64,000 bases of DNA from Qipengyuania sp. S6317L1 (lineage in GTDB: Bacteria; Pseudomonadota; Alphaproteobacteria; Sphingomonadales; Sphingomonadaceae): NCBI RefSeq assembly GCF_023015615.1, contig NZ_JALKAJ010000002.1, forward strand, positions 572,501-636,500. Direction: 5' to 3'. The position numbers and the translations under genes were made by a program. The notes under the pieces are model-generated. The model ran no database searches. It had not been told where the DNA came from and saw only the letters and a program-made list of their open reading frames with translations. Within the stretch, counting starts at the first letter, position 1, and each line of letters starts with the position of its first letter. Positions 10,383 to 19,144 of the stretch are shown piece by piece.

Positions 10383-10856
10383 TTAGCCGGCAGGGCCCGC
10401 TGGACCAACGCCGCCGACCTGTCCGATATTGCCGAACAGATCTTCGAGGAAGCCGCGCTCACGACCCAAGGTCGGTGTCTTGTCGCCATCGGGCTGAAGG
10501 TGAACCACCTCATCCACGCCGCGCGATTCGACCGTTTTCACGTTGCCCTCCTCGTCAAAGCGCACCATCAACACGGCATGCGTCCTGATGCGTGGACGCA
10601 CGAACGGTTTGCGGCCCGTGACACTGGAGATGTAATACCAGGTGTTCTCGCCATACTGGCTTTCATATGTCGGGCGGCCCAAGGTTGCCTCAACAGAGCG
10701 GCGGTTGTCGATTTTCGGCTGAACGGTGCGCACCAGAAGGGGATCATTCACAAAGCCACGCGGCTCGCGGATCGAAGAACATCCAGCCAAAGCGAGAGCA
10801 ATCCCGCCAAAAACTGCCGCTTGAAGGAGGCCCTTGGATGAAACCTGTACTCGCAT
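10383..10856 (-). CDS. bamE: BamE, outer-membrane assembly lipoprotein
   Basis: The 157-residue protein belongs to the SmpA/OmlA/BamE family, a lipoprotein of the BAM complex that inserts beta-barrel proteins in the outer membrane. It has a signal peptide with lipobox LAGC (Cys26), then the conserved RRSVEATLGRPT and ENTWYYISS segments around residues 50-75. The C-terminal tail, rich in Gly and Pro, is longer than in E. coli BamE and is typical of alphaproteobacteria. It is transcribed away from the bc1 chaperone gene, with a gene-poor 250-base gap between them. Confidence 0.9.
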   Translation of the reverse strand: MRVQVSSKGLLQAAVFGGIALALAGCSSIREPRGFVNDPLLVRTVQPKIDNRRSVEATLGRPTYESQYGENTWYYISSVTGRKPFVRPRIRTHAVLMVRFDEEGNVKTVESRGVDEVVHLQPDGDKTPTLGRERGFLEDLFGNIGQVGGVGPAGPAG

Positions 10857-11108
10857 AAATTCCGTTCAATCCCGTCTCTTGGCATGGCTTGGTCCAGCGC
10901 TCTTTGCTGGGCCACCTTGCCGTGGTTGGCAAGTCGCCTATATCGCTTCGCATGCCTTAAGCACTGTCGCACTCGCTGGCAATGCACGTGTGCCAAACTG
11001 TGTGCCAAAGCGCATCGACCATGCCCTGTGGCAAATGGGGTGAATTGCGGCTGAACCTGGCTCATGGTCGTATCTTCGATGAAAATCGAACCGAAAAGAA
11101 AGATCGTA

Positions 11109-11636
11109 ATGTCATTTCTCTCCCGCCTGCTTGGCACTGGACCTGACCCGCGCGAGGCCGTGCGCCCCTTGTGGCACCGCGTGGTCGAACTGGCGCGCAA
11201 ACCTGAATATTATTCAGAGTACATGGTCGCAGACACGGTTGCGGGTCGCTTTGACATGATCACCGCGATCCTTTCAGCGGTGATGGTCCGGGTCGAGGCT
11301 TCTGAAATGAGGGCAGAAAGCGCGCTCCTTGCTGAGCTTTTCGTCGAAGATATGGACGGGCAATTGCGCCAGTTTGGCGTCAATGACGTAGTCATCGGCA
11401 AACGGGTGGGCCGCTTGATGAGCGTGCTTGGCGGGAGGCTGGGTGCTTATCGTTCGGCCTTCGCCAACAAAGATCATGCGAAACTCAGCGAAGCGATCGC
11501 GCGCAACACCACATTTAGCGAAGGCGCCGATGAAAAGGCATGCAGCGAGGCTATCGCAAGTGACCTGATCGATTTCACCAATCGGTTGAGCGAGCTTGAT
11601 GACAAGGCGCTTCTCAAAGCAGATCGCGTCGCATGA
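11109..11636 (+). CDS. Ubiquinol-cytochrome c chaperone family protein (CBP3-like)
   Basis: The 175-residue protein matches the Ubiq_cyt_C_chap family, whose mitochondrial member CBP3 helps cytochrome b biogenesis for complex III. The start at 11109 (MSFLSRLLG) is preferred because the 15 codons upstream are highly charged and unlike the family. The conserved helix segments ALLAELFVEDMDGQLRQFGV and GKRVGRLMSVLGGRLGAY are clear. No signal peptide is seen, so it acts in the cytoplasm or at the inner membrane face. The stop overlaps the start of the DUF177 gene, a pairing common in sphingomonads. Confidence 0.85.
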   Translation: MSFLSRLLGTGPDPREAVRPLWHRVVELARKPEYYSEYMVADTVAGRFDMITAILSAVMVRVEASEMRAESALLAELFVEDMDGQLRQFGVNDVVIGKRVGRLMSVLGGRLGAYRSAFANKDHAKLSEAIARNTTFSEGADEKACSEAIASDLIDFTNRLSELDDKALLKADRVA

Positions 11637-12169
11637 CCGAGGGCGCACCAAGCGAGCTGGAGCGGCTGATCAAGGTCAAGGGCTTGCCCGGCGAGGCTGT
11701 TATCGTCGAGGCCAGCGAGGATGAGCGCGCCGCTCTTGCGCAGCGATTCGGACTTGCACAGATCAATAGTTTGCGCGCCGTCGTCGAGCTTGAACAACGC
11801 CCGGCCGCGATAAGGGCCTCCGGCACGTTAACCGCTCGATTTCTCCAGCCCTGCGCTGTTTCGGGCGAGGATTTCGCCGTTCATGTTGAAGAGCCACTGG
11901 ACCTGCGATTTGTCGAAGCAGCCGCATTAGATCCGCATGCCGACGAAGATATAGAGATCGAGCTTGAAGCCGATGACTGCGACGAAATCGATTATTCGGG
12001 CGACGCCTTTGATCTTGGCGAAGCGGTTGCGCAAACGCTTGGCCTTGCAATTGACCCCTACGCCGAAGGGCCCAAGGCCGACGAAATCCGCGCAGAAGCC
12101 GGAATAGTGAAAGAGGGCGAGCAGGAAGGCCCGCTCGCAGATATGCTGCGTGGTCTGACGAAGGACTAG
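11633..12169 (+). CDS. YceD/DUF177 family protein
   Basis: A 178-residue acidic protein of the DUF177 family, whose E. coli member YceD is linked to 23S rRNA accumulation. The segment RFLQPCAVSGEDFAVHVEEP followed by an Asp/Glu-rich stretch and the late EAVAQTLGLAIDPYA motif are diagnostic. In many bacteria the gene precedes rpmF, but here no rpmF follows. Instead ssb lies convergent downstream. The ATG overlaps the stop of the bc1 chaperone gene as ATGA, so the two are translationally coupled. Confidence 0.85.
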   Translation: MTEGAPSELERLIKVKGLPGEAVIVEASEDERAALAQRFGLAQINSLRAVVELEQRPAAIRASGTLTARFLQPCAVSGEDFAVHVEEPLDLRFVEAAALDPHADEDIEIELEADDCDEIDYSGDAFDLGEAVAQTLGLAIDPYAEGPKADEIRAEAGIVKEGEQEGPLADMLRGLTKD

Positions 12170-12184
12170 GCTGGCACGCCAGCC
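12169..12184. terminator. Short palindromic hairpin between convergent genes
   Basis: GGCTGG and CCAGCC pair around a four-base CACG loop immediately after the DUF177 stop and just before the convergent ssb stop. There is no T-run on either side, so it may only be a weak or Rho-assisted end signal. Confidence 0.25.
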
Positions 12185-12192
12185 CCTCCCGC

Positions 12193-12732
12193 CTAGAACG
12201 GAATGTCGTCGTCCAGATCGTCGTAGCCACCGCTGCCACCCGAACCGCCGCTCTGGCCTCCGCCTGAGCTACCACCGCCCTGGTTCCAGCCGCCACCGCC
12301 GCCGCCTTGACCTGCGCCACCATAGCCGCCGCCCTGACCGCCGCCGCCGTAGCCACCACCCTGGCCGGCGCCTCCTTCACCGCGCCCATCAAGCATGGTG
12401 AGAGTGCCACCCATGCCTTGAATAACAATCTCGGTCGAGTAGCGATCATTGCCGCTTTGGTCCTGCCATTTGCGGGTTTGCAGCTTGCCTTCGACGAAGA
12501 CTTTCGAACCCTTTTTGAGGTAGCGCTCAACCACGTTGACGAGACCATCCGAGAAAATCGCAACCGTATGCCACTCTGTTTTCTCGCGCCGCTCGCCGGT
12601 GTTCTTGTCTTTCCAGTTCTCCGAAGTCGCAATGCGCAGGTTGGCAACCCGCCCCCCGTTCTGGAAGCTGCGGATTTCAGGGTCCGCACCCAAATTGCCG
12701 ATCAACATTACCTTGTTAAGCGAACCCGCCAT
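12193..12732 (-). CDS. ssb: Single-stranded DNA-binding protein
   Basis: SSB binds single-stranded DNA as a tetramer during replication and repair. The 179 residues split into an OB-fold domain (about 1-110, beginning [19 protein letters not shown]), a Gly/Gln-rich flexible linker made of GGGYGG-like repeats, and the acidic C-terminal tip DDDIPF that recruits partner proteins. All key aromatic residues of the OB-fold appear to be present. The gene stands alone on the minus strand, 126 bases from the next upstream gene, COQ9. Confidence 0.97.
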   Translation of the reverse strand: MAGSLNKVMLIGNLGADPEIRSFQNGGRVANLRIATSENWKDKNTGERREKTEWHTVAIFSDGLVNVVERYLKKGSKVFVEGKLQTRKWQDQSGNDRYSTEIVIQGMGGTLTMLDGRGEGGAGQGGGYGGGGQGGGYGGAGQGGGGGGWNQGGGSSGGGQSGGSGGSGGYDDLDDDIPF

Positions 12733-12858
12733 GGCTTCGTATCTCCCGTAAATTGGTCAAGCGGCAGCGAAGCCGCGAATCTGTTACCTTCGTCATAGGG
12801 CACGGGCACATGGCTGGCGACACTCGCCAGTGGATTTCCCACTTCCGGTTTCGAAAAT

Positions 12859-13539
12859 TTAACGCGAAGGGTAACGAAGCCGGCCCAGAAAACGCGTGAG
12901 GCTCGGCAATTCGCGGTCACTATTCAGGAACTGGGCTTTTACCTTCTCGAATTTCATCACTCCATCGATGCGGCGTTCGAGAAATTCGTGGGTCTTGGCC
13001 TTGCCCTCGCTCGTGTCGTTCACAAAAACTGCGAGCGTTGCCGAATAGATACCGGCAAGAATGGCACGCTTGGTGTAGTGGTTGTAATCCGTTGCGGTAT
13101 CGCCTGCGAGACGCCACATGATGTCGGCCGAGCGCCAGCCCAATTGCAAGCTGCGAGGCGCGTTTTGCGGCATCGCCATTACGGACATGGCGCGGCGCAC
13201 CGCCTCATCAATATGCTCGACCGCCTCAAGCCTGAAGGCAACAAGGGTGCGGATGCGCTCACGGATTTTGAGCTCGGCGAGGCGCTCTTGCGGCCACTCT
13301 TTTGCCATCGCGTCATCGACGTTTGCAATCCATGCGTCGATCATATCCATTGCTTGACCTGAACCGCTTGGAAAAGCGAGCTTTGCCACATCGACATCAA
13401 CGCCAGCCATTTCAGCTGCCGCTTCCAGAGCGGTTTCGTTCCAGCCGTCAAACACGGCAGATGCCGCAATATCCGGTGCCAACGCCAAGCGCAGCTCATC
13501 AAGGGTCATATCGGCATAATCGGAAGAGGCGGTCATCAT
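12859..13539 (-). CDS. COQ9 family ubiquinone biosynthesis protein
   Basis: The 226-residue protein is a COQ9 homologue. In mitochondria COQ9 binds lipid and presents ubiquinone intermediates to the hydroxylase COQ7. The TetR-like N-terminal helical domain is visible, followed by the conserved SLQLGWRSADIMWRLAGDTA and DYNHYTKRAILAGIYSAT segments. There is no signal peptide. The gene is 23 bases downstream of the ankyrin-repeat gene on the same strand and may be cotranscribed with it. Confidence 0.9.
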   Translation of the reverse strand: MMTASSDYADMTLDELRLALAPDIAASAVFDGWNETALEAAAEMAGVDVDVAKLAFPSGSGQAMDMIDAWIANVDDAMAKEWPQERLAELKIRERIRTLVAFRLEAVEHIDEAVRRAMSVMAMPQNAPRSLQLGWRSADIMWRLAGDTATDYNHYTKRAILAGIYSATLAVFVNDTSEGKAKTHEFLERRIDGVMKFEKVKAQFLNSDRELPSLTRFLGRLRYPSR

Positions 13540-13562
13540 TTTCGTCCTGGTGAGAGCGGGGA

Positions 13563-14210
13563 CTAGAAAGAGGGCCCGTATTGCACAGGCGCTGGGTTTT
13601 CTTCGCGCTTTTTGTCGGCCTCTTCAAATTCGCGCAGCAACAGCGTGTTTGAATTGATCCGCATCATGTGATCGCGCGCCGAACGACCGGTGTTGTCATT
13701 GACATCCGGGTCTGCGCCTTCCTCAAGCAAGGTGCGCACAAGCTCCACATCGCGTTGGTGCACGGCGGTCATCAGCGGTGTTTCGCCCGAGGCATCGGAG
13801 GTATCAACATCCGCTCCGCCCTTGATCAGCGCCTCGACCCCGTCGATGTGGCCCAAGCGCACGGCAATTTGGAGCGGCGTCGTCCCGTTGCGGTCGCGCA
13901 CATTGGGGTTCGCACCGCGTTGCAGCAAAAAGCGCATCCACGTCGTATCGCGGCGCTCGGCCACGATATGCAGTCCGTTTTCACCCGTTGTGATATCGCG
14001 CGTGTTGACGATCTGCGTGCCGGGCTCGTCCAACATCTTGGTCGCGGTATCGCCGTCGCGTTCTTTGACCGCTTTCAGGAACTGGTAGCCTTCGGACCCG
14101 CCGATTTGCGCCGCAGCAGGTCCAAGCGCCGCCAAAGCGAACACCGCGGCGAAAGCTGTCATTGCAATCCGCAATTTCGAACCTGTGTTGCGCAAAACTG
14201 GTGAAGCCAC
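13563..14210 (-). CDS. Exported ankyrin-repeat protein
   Basis: A 215-residue protein with an N-terminal signal peptide ending near GPAAAQ and three or four ankyrin repeats, seen as GENGLHIVAERRD, NGTTPLQIAVRLGHIDGVEALI and SGETPLMTAVHQRDVELVRTLL. Such periplasmic ankyrin proteins bind other proteins, and the partner is unknown. The reading frame starts at a GTG at 14210. An ATG at 14162 is also possible and would still leave a signal peptide. The SCO gene is divergent, with about 100 bases between. Confidence 0.82.
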   Translation of the reverse strand: MASPVLRNTGSKLRIAMTAFAAVFALAALGPAAAQIGGSEGYQFLKAVKERDGDTATKMLDEPGTQIVNTRDITTGENGLHIVAERRDTTWMRFLLQRGANPNVRDRNGTTPLQIAVRLGHIDGVEALIKGGADVDTSDASGETPLMTAVHQRDVELVRTLLEEGADPDVNDNTGRSARDHMMRINSNTLLLREFEEADKKREENPAPVQYGPSF

Positions 14211-14314
14211 GCCTTAAAACCTTTCGCTTTTGCTTTGAGAATCTAGATATAGAGCCCCTGACCCCATATTTCAAAGACCCGCGCTTTTCTTCGCGCGCAA
14301 GCAATTAGCAGACC

Positions 14315-14938
14315 ATGAACATGCACGCCAATTCTTCCCGCTTCCTCACAGCAGCTTTTGCTGCAATTGCCCTTTCGCTTTCTGCATGTGGGGGAGAGCC
14401 GGGCCCCGTTGATGCAAGCGCGGGTGAACCACCGCTGGCGGGTGCAGACATTGGCGGGGACTTCGAACTGATCGACAAAAACGGCAAGACCGTTTCGTGG
14501 AGCGATTTTCAAGGCCAGTACCGCATCGTCTATTTCGGCTTTGCCTATTGCCCCGACATTTGCCCCACCGATATGCAGCGAACAATTCAGGGACTTGAAG
14601 GGTTTGCAGCACAGGAGCCTGAACTGGGCGCGAAGGTTGCCGCCATGTTCATCACCATTGATCCTGAACGCGATACGCCAGAGGTCGTGGGCGAATTTGC
14701 CAATGCTTTTTCCGAAGACCTTATCGGCCTCACCGGGACCCCTGAGCAAATCGCCGATGCTGCCTCCAAATTCCGTGTGTTCTATGCCAGGGGAGAAGAG
14801 AGCGAAGCGGGCGGATATCTGATGGACCACAGCCGCATCGTCTATCTGTTTGGGCCCGACGGCGAACCATTGGCCACGCTGCCTGCTGACCAAGGTGCCG
14901 AGGCCGTCACACAGGAATTGGCGAAATGGGTGAAGTAG
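14315..14938 (+). CDS. SCO1/SenC family copper chaperone, lipoprotein
   Basis: SCO proteins deliver copper to the CuA site of cytochrome c oxidase or act as thiol reductases. The 207-residue protein has a lipobox LSAC (Cys25), the copper motif CPDIC (Cys79 and Cys83) and the third ligand His172 in MDHSRIVYLF, so all ligands are present. It is anchored at the periplasmic face of a membrane. The stop overlaps the start of the ycgN-like gene by 13 bases, so the two are likely translated together. Confidence 0.92.
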   Translation: MNMHANSSRFLTAAFAAIALSLSACGGEPGPVDASAGEPPLAGADIGGDFELIDKNGKTVSWSDFQGQYRIVYFGFAYCPDICPTDMQRTIQGLEGFAAQEPELGAKVAAMFITIDPERDTPEVVGEFANAFSEDLIGLTGTPEQIADAASKFRVFYARGEESEAGGYLMDHSRIVYLFGPDGEPLATLPADQGAEAVTQELAKWVK

Positions 14939-15429
14939 CGTCCGCTCCACCGCCTGATACGCGCGAACGCTTTTGGGAGCGTCCACTGGCTGAGCTTACC
15001 CGCGCAGAATGGGAAGCCTTGTGCGACGGTTGCGGCAAATGTTGCCTCCACAAGATCGAGGATGCCGACACTGGCGAGATCGAAGACACCAATGTCGCGT
15101 GCAAGCTGCTGGATTGTTCGACTGCATTGTGTTCGGACTATCGCAACCGCCGCGCCTTTGTGCCCGATTGCCTGCGGCTGACATTGAAAATTGTTGAGGA
15201 TGTCCCTTGGCTCCCCTTGACCTGTGCCTATCGCATCCGAGCCGAAGGACGCCCCCTGCCCGGATGGCATTATCTTATCAGCGGCGACCGCGAGGATGTG
15301 ACGCGCGCTGGCGTATCTGTCGCGGGCCGAGTGATCAGCGAAACCGAAGCAGGACCGCTTGAACACCACATTGTTGAATGGGGCTCGCCTGATACCGACT
15401 GGGAAGAGGCGGGACGCAAGGGGTCATGA
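14926..15429 (+). CDS. YcgN/UPF0260 cysteine-cluster protein
   Basis: The 167-residue protein belongs to the UPF0260 (YcgN) family, related to the CxxCxxCC zinc or iron binding group. The cluster CDGCGKCCLHK lies at residues 33-43, with further Cys at 59, 64, 69 and 82 and later, as in the family. Function is not established. It overlaps the SCO gene at its start and the metallopeptidase gene at its end (ATGA), so the three form a tight operon. Confidence 0.88.
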   Translation: MGEVASAPPPDTRERFWERPLAELTRAEWEALCDGCGKCCLHKIEDADTGEIEDTNVACKLLDCSTALCSDYRNRRAFVPDCLRLTLKIVEDVPWLPLTCAYRIRAEGRPLPGWHYLISGDREDVTRAGVSVAGRVISETEAGPLEHHIVEWGSPDTDWEEAGRKGS

Positions 15430-16163
15430 TCGACTGGCTTAAACGCTCGCATATTGAACCAGAGATGGAATTGAACGGCGTGCGCGTGCCGATTGTTTTG
15501 AAACGCCATGCCACCGCAAAACGCCTGACATTGCGGCTTGCCCCGGATGGCAGCGAAGTGCGCATAACTCTGCCGCGTTGGGCTCGTGGGCAGGAAGCCG
15601 TTGCCTTCGCCCAAGACCGCAGCGAATGGCTGGAACACCAGCTCGCAAAAATTCCCGAGCGCCAAGCCCCGTCGCCGGGCGGGACAGTGCAGTTTCGCGG
15701 GCGAGAAATCACCGTCGCGTGGGATGCCAAGGCAGGGCGACGACCGGTTCTGTGCGGCGACACGGTGACGATCGGCGGGCCAAAAGAGGGTTTGGAGACG
15801 CGCCTCAAACGCTGGCTCGAAGGCGAGGCGCTCAAACTGTTCGAAGGCGATATTGCCGATTACACCGCGGCCGCAAGGCTTGTGCCGGTACCGGTCGGGT
15901 TATCGCGCGCGCAAAGGCGTTGGGGGAGTTGTTCAGATGGCGGAGCCACTGGGACAAAACGCATCCGAATCAATTGGCGGCTGATCCAGGCTCCTGACGC
16001 TGTTCGCCGTTCGGTCGTTGCGCATGAGGTCGCACACCTCGTCCACTTCGATCACAGCCCCGCATTCCACGCCCTCCTGGCACAAATCTACGAGGGTGAC
16101 ATCAAAGAAGCGGATCGCTGGCTCAAGACAAACGGCCGAAGCCTCTATGCAAGTTTCGGCTAG
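15426..16163 (+). CDS. YgjP/DUF45-type M48 metallopeptidase
   Basis: A 245-residue zinc metallopeptidase of the YgjP/WLM-related group. The HExxH motif is HEVAH (200-204), followed by FDHSPAF, and the upstream RRWGSCSDGG segment is also typical of the family. No signal or membrane segment is seen, so it is cytoplasmic. Its start overlaps the stop of the ycgN-like gene. The substrate is unknown. Confidence 0.88.
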   Translation: MIDWLKRSHIEPEMELNGVRVPIVLKRHATAKRLTLRLAPDGSEVRITLPRWARGQEAVAFAQDRSEWLEHQLAKIPERQAPSPGGTVQFRGREITVAWDAKAGRRPVLCGDTVTIGGPKEGLETRLKRWLEGEALKLFEGDIADYTAAARLVPVPVGLSRAQRRWGSCSDGGATGTKRIRINWRLIQAPDAVRRSVVAHEVAHLVHFDHSPAFHALLAQIYEGDIKEADRWLKTNGRSLYASFG

Positions 16164-16247
16164 GAAAGAGCGCAGATTTTCGCCGCTTGGGTGCCCTCCG
16201 GCAAGGTGCGTAGCTTTTCGTTAACCCTGGCTGGTTACATTCGGGTC

Positions 16248-16877
16248 ATGTTTCAGGCACTGGCCTCGAGGTTTTTGTCCCTTGGTACCACGTCACTTGG
16301 CGTTTGGTTGGGCGCAGGTGTGCTTGCTGTGGCAATGGCATCTGTGCCCACGCCAAGCGCCTCCTTGTTCGCGCAAGGCAATTGTCCAAATTGCGATCTT
16401 CCGCCCGGTTGCCGCGGCAACGGGAACAACAAGGACAAAGGCAACAACGGCAATGGGCGCGGCAAACCCAATTGTGAACGCCTTGAAATCGTTATCGAAA
16501 GCGATCTCGACTTTGGCCGCCTTGTCCTGCTGGGCGATGGTGAAAGCCGTGTGGTGCTTGATCTTGCCTCTGGTCGAAAGACCATCATCGGGGATGCCGA
16601 TGACCTTGGCGGGATGCCCTTCACAGGCCGCGCAATCATCACCGGAGCGCCGTTTCAGCAAGTCTCGATCGACCTCCCGGCCCAAGTTGATATGCGAGAT
16701 CCCAACGGCGGCAACGCGCTTATACAGGACTTCGTGATGGATGCAGATCCGTTCTCCACCCTCGACAGCGATGGCCGGCTCGAGTTCAACTTTTCCGCGA
16801 CTCTGGTGCTCGGCAGCGAGCAGGCAGGCGCAGGCAAATTGCGCGGGCGCGTGCCCATCAGCGTCGAATACCCGTAG
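16248..16877 (+). CDS. Secreted DUF4402 protein with Cys/Gly/Asn-rich leader region
   Basis: From the ATG at 16248 the protein has 209 residues. A long hydrophobic signal segment (about residues 15-40) is followed by a low-complexity stretch with CPNC, PPGC and Gly-Asn-Lys repeats, then a beta-rich domain with the DUF4402 pattern LDFGRLV, a central ITGAPFQQVSIDLP and the final GKLRGRVPISVEYP. DUF4402 domains occur in exported proteins and resemble pilin-like folds, but no usher or chaperone is next to this gene. Its role is unknown. Confidence 0.7.
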   Translation: MFQALASRFLSLGTTSLGVWLGAGVLAVAMASVPTPSASLFAQGNCPNCDLPPGCRGNGNNKDKGNNGNGRGKPNCERLEIVIESDLDFGRLVLLGDGESRVVLDLASGRKTIIGDADDLGGMPFTGRAIITGAPFQQVSIDLPAQVDMRDPNGGNALIQDFVMDADPFSTLDSDGRLEFNFSATLVLGSEQAGAGKLRGRVPISVEYP

Positions 16878-16937
16878 AAGCCAATTTGCTTTAGTCTCTG
16901 GCGCAGCGCCATGGGTGTCCCTATATCCCAAGACATT

Positions 16938-17441
16938 ATGCGTAGCCGGCTTGCCAAATCCCGTTTTAATCCCGTCCCGGGGGTTGCCGATTTCTGGACC
17001 GAATTTCGCAAGCCCAATCCTTTTCGTATCCCCATCCTGCTTCTTTCAATGGGACCATTTGCCCTCATTTTCTGGTGGCTTTCGGGCGAGACGGTCTACA
17101 AGGACCCGGACCGTCCCTCGATCACCTACATCACCTCATTTGACCCCACCCGGTCCGATGCTGAGATCATCGCCTCCAACGAAGCCAATCAGGAGGTGAA
17201 GGACCTGCGCGAGGAAGCTTTCGAGGATATGGAAGAGCGCAAGCGAGAGCTTTACAAGGCACTTGGCGCGGCCGCTGGCATGGACGTCGAGGAAATCGAA
17301 CGGCGCGGACGCGAGGCGCGAGCCAGAGAAGAGGCCGAGCGACAGGCCAAGCTCGACGAATTGATGGGCCGCACCGGCGAACAGGCCGGCGATGGCGGCG
17401 AACAGGCAGAACCCTCCGCTCAGGAAAGCAGTTCGCCATAA
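16938..17441 (+). CDS. Single-pass membrane protein of unknown function
   Basis: I do not recognise this family. The start is probably ATG 16938 (MRSRLAKSRF), giving 167 residues, and an ATG at 16911 is in frame. One membrane helix is clear (about 35-52, IPILLLSMGPFALIFWW). It is followed by a highly charged region with long Glu/Arg/Ala runs that should form a coiled coil, and then by a Gln/Glu/Gly-rich tail. The gene ends against ribD, whose ribosome-binding site appears to lie inside its last codons, so it is probably part of the riboflavin operon. Confidence 0.6.
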   Translation: MRSRLAKSRFNPVPGVADFWTEFRKPNPFRIPILLLSMGPFALIFWWLSGETVYKDPDRPSITYITSFDPTRSDAEIIASNEANQEVKDLREEAFEDMEERKRELYKALGAAAGMDVEEIERRGREARAREEAERQAKLDELMGRTGEQAGDGGEQAEPSAQESSSP

Positions 17442-17470
17442 CGCATCAGCCGATCACCGATGCCGAGTGG

Positions 17471-18430
17471 ATGGCGGCCACCGCGCGTCTGGCCGCGCGC
17501 GCTTACCCCCTTTGCAGGCCCAACCCCGGAGTTGCGGCGATATTGGTAAAGGATGGCCGCGTGATCTCGCGCGGGTTCACCCAATCAGGCGGGCGCCCAC
17601 ATGCAGAAGCTCTGGCGCTCGGAAGTATTGCCGATCAAGGCAAGCCGAATTCGGCAGCGGGGATGACGATGTATGTCACACTCGAACCGTGCGCACACGA
17701 ATCCGAACGGGGGCCAGCCTGCTCTCACCTCGTAGCTCAAGCGAAACCCGACAGGGTCGTCGTCGGCCAGCTTGACCCCGACCCGCGCACCAATGGCCAG
17801 GGGATCGAGCGGCTTCGTAAGGCCGGGATTGAGGTGGTGCTGCTTGAGGACGACGCTTCGCGCAAAAGCCTTTGCGGCTTTTTGACCCGCGAAACCTTGG
17901 GCCGTCCCTATGTAACGCTCAAACTTGCGACCAGTCTGGATGGTCAGATCGCGATGGCGGACGGGACCAGCCGGTGGATTACCAGCGATCGCGCGCGAGC
18001 CCATGTCCATGCGCAGCGCGCCCGGCAAGACGCGATACTTGTCGGTGGCGGCACGTGGCGCGCTGACAAGCCGCGGCTTGATGTGCGCTTGCCCGGCCTC
18101 GAAGAGCGTTCACCTGATCGCGTGCTTCTTTCGCGCGGCGTTGCCCCCGATGGTGTTCGTGTCATCAATGAGCCGGCTCAGATCAATGCGCTCGAAGGGG
18201 TGCAAACATTGTATCTCGAAGGGGGTGCCGAGGCCGCCGCGAGCTTTCTTGCCCAGGACCTCGTTGATGAAATTCACCTTTACCGCGCGCCAATAGTGAT
18301 CGGATGCGGCAGAAGCGCTCTGGGCGATATCGGGCTCGAGGCGCTTGGAGATGCGCATGGTCGCTGGGCGCTGGCCGAAACGCGTCAGCTTGGCAGCGAC
18401 GCCTTCACCTCTTATGTGCGGACCCGTTAA
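17471..18430 (+). CDS. ribD: RibD, bifunctional riboflavin deaminase/reductase
   Basis: RibD performs two steps of riboflavin synthesis: deamination of the GTP-derived pyrimidine, then reduction of its ribosyl side chain. The deaminase zinc site is intact, with HAE at 44-46 and the Cys pair 74 and 84 in EPCAHESERGPAC. The reductase domain follows from about residue 148. The first ATG is at 17471, but six in-frame codons upstream (ITDAEW) still align with the family N-terminus. Translation may therefore start further upstream at a rare codon, for example ATA 17438, ten bases after AGGAAAG. ribE follows directly. Confidence 0.92.
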   Translation: MAATARLAARAYPLCRPNPGVAAILVKDGRVISRGFTQSGGRPHAEALALGSIADQGKPNSAAGMTMYVTLEPCAHESERGPACSHLVAQAKPDRVVVGQLDPDPRTNGQGIERLRKAGIEVVLLEDDASRKSLCGFLTRETLGRPYVTLKLATSLDGQIAMADGTSRWITSDRARAHVHAQRARQDAILVGGGTWRADKPRLDVRLPGLEERSPDRVLLSRGVAPDGVRVINEPAQINALEGVQTLYLEGGAEAAASFLAQDLVDEIHLYRAPIVIGCGRSALGDIGLEALGDAHGRWALAETRQLGSDAFTSYVRTR

Positions 18431-18444
18431 AAGGAAAAGCCGAC

Positions 18445-19068
18445 ATGTTCACTGGAATTGTTACCGCTATCGGCACTGTCGCCGAGGCCCAACAACGCGG
18501 CGATTTGCGCTTGCGCATCACCGCGCCTTTTGACCCGGCGCGCATTGATATCGGCGCCTCGATTGCCTGTTCTGGCGTGTGCCTGACGGTCGTAGCGAAA
18601 GGCGGCGAACCGGGCGATGCGTGGTTCGATGTCGATGTTTCAGGCGAAACTGTTAGCCGCACGCACTCCGGCATGTGGGAAAAGGGCGCAAAGCTCAATC
18701 TTGAGCCATCCTTGCGCCTTGGCGACGAACTTGGTGGGCATATTGTCACAGGACATGTCGATTGCGTGGGTGAAGTCGTCTCTGGCGAAGTGATCGGAGA
18801 CAGTTGGAAACTGATCATCCGCGCCCCTCAAGAGATGGCACCTTACATCGCAGGCAAAGGCTCAATCACTGTCAACGGTGTCTCGCTTACCGTCAACGAG
18901 GTGGAAGATCAGGCCGATGGGGCATGCGATTTCATGCTCAACATCATCCCGCACACCGCCGAAGTGACGACACTGGGCGCGCTTGAAGCAGGCGATCAGG
19001 TCAATCTCGAGATTGATGTGCTCGCGCGGTACTTGAAGCGTATGCAGGGGCTCGCGGCGCAAAACTGA
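18445..19068 (+). CDS. ribE: Riboflavin synthase alpha subunit
   Basis: Riboflavin synthase joins two lumazine molecules to form riboflavin. The 207-residue protein consists of two lumazine-binding halves, with MFTGIVTAIGTV at the start of the first and the GSITVNGVSLTVN segment in the second. The ATG at 18445 follows an AAGGAAAAG ribosome-binding site, only 14 bases after the ribD stop. A strong stem-loop terminator stands 16 bases after the stop codon. The gene is often named ribC in other genera. Confidence 0.95.
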   Translation: MFTGIVTAIGTVAEAQQRGDLRLRITAPFDPARIDIGASIACSGVCLTVVAKGGEPGDAWFDVDVSGETVSRTHSGMWEKGAKLNLEPSLRLGDELGGHIVTGHVDCVGEVVSGEVIGDSWKLIIRAPQEMAPYIAGKGSITVNGVSLTVNEVEDQADGACDFMLNIIPHTAEVTTLGALEAGDQVNLEIDVLARYLKRMQGLAAQN

Positions 19069-19084
19069 GACCGGCCGGACACAC

Positions 19085-19124
19085 AAAAGGGGCGGGAGAG
19101 CAAAACGCTTTCCCGCCCCTTTTT
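19085..19124. terminator. Two-way intrinsic terminator between ribE and the giant curlin gene
   Basis: AAAAGGGGCGGGA (19085-19097) pairs fully with TCCCGCCCCTTTT (19111-19123). The T-run follows the stem on the plus strand, and the matching A-run precedes it, so it also gives a T-run on the minus strand. It can end transcripts from both ribE and the convergent curlin-repeat gene. Confidence 0.9.
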
Positions 19125-19144
19125 GTTAGGCTTTGGCCCGACGA

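Noticed and set aside
10890..10914. Imperfect hairpin TGGTCCAGC/GCTGGGCCA in the gap between bamE and the bc1 chaperone gene
   Set aside because: It lies upstream of two divergent genes where no transcript should end, and it has no T-run. I see no clear function.
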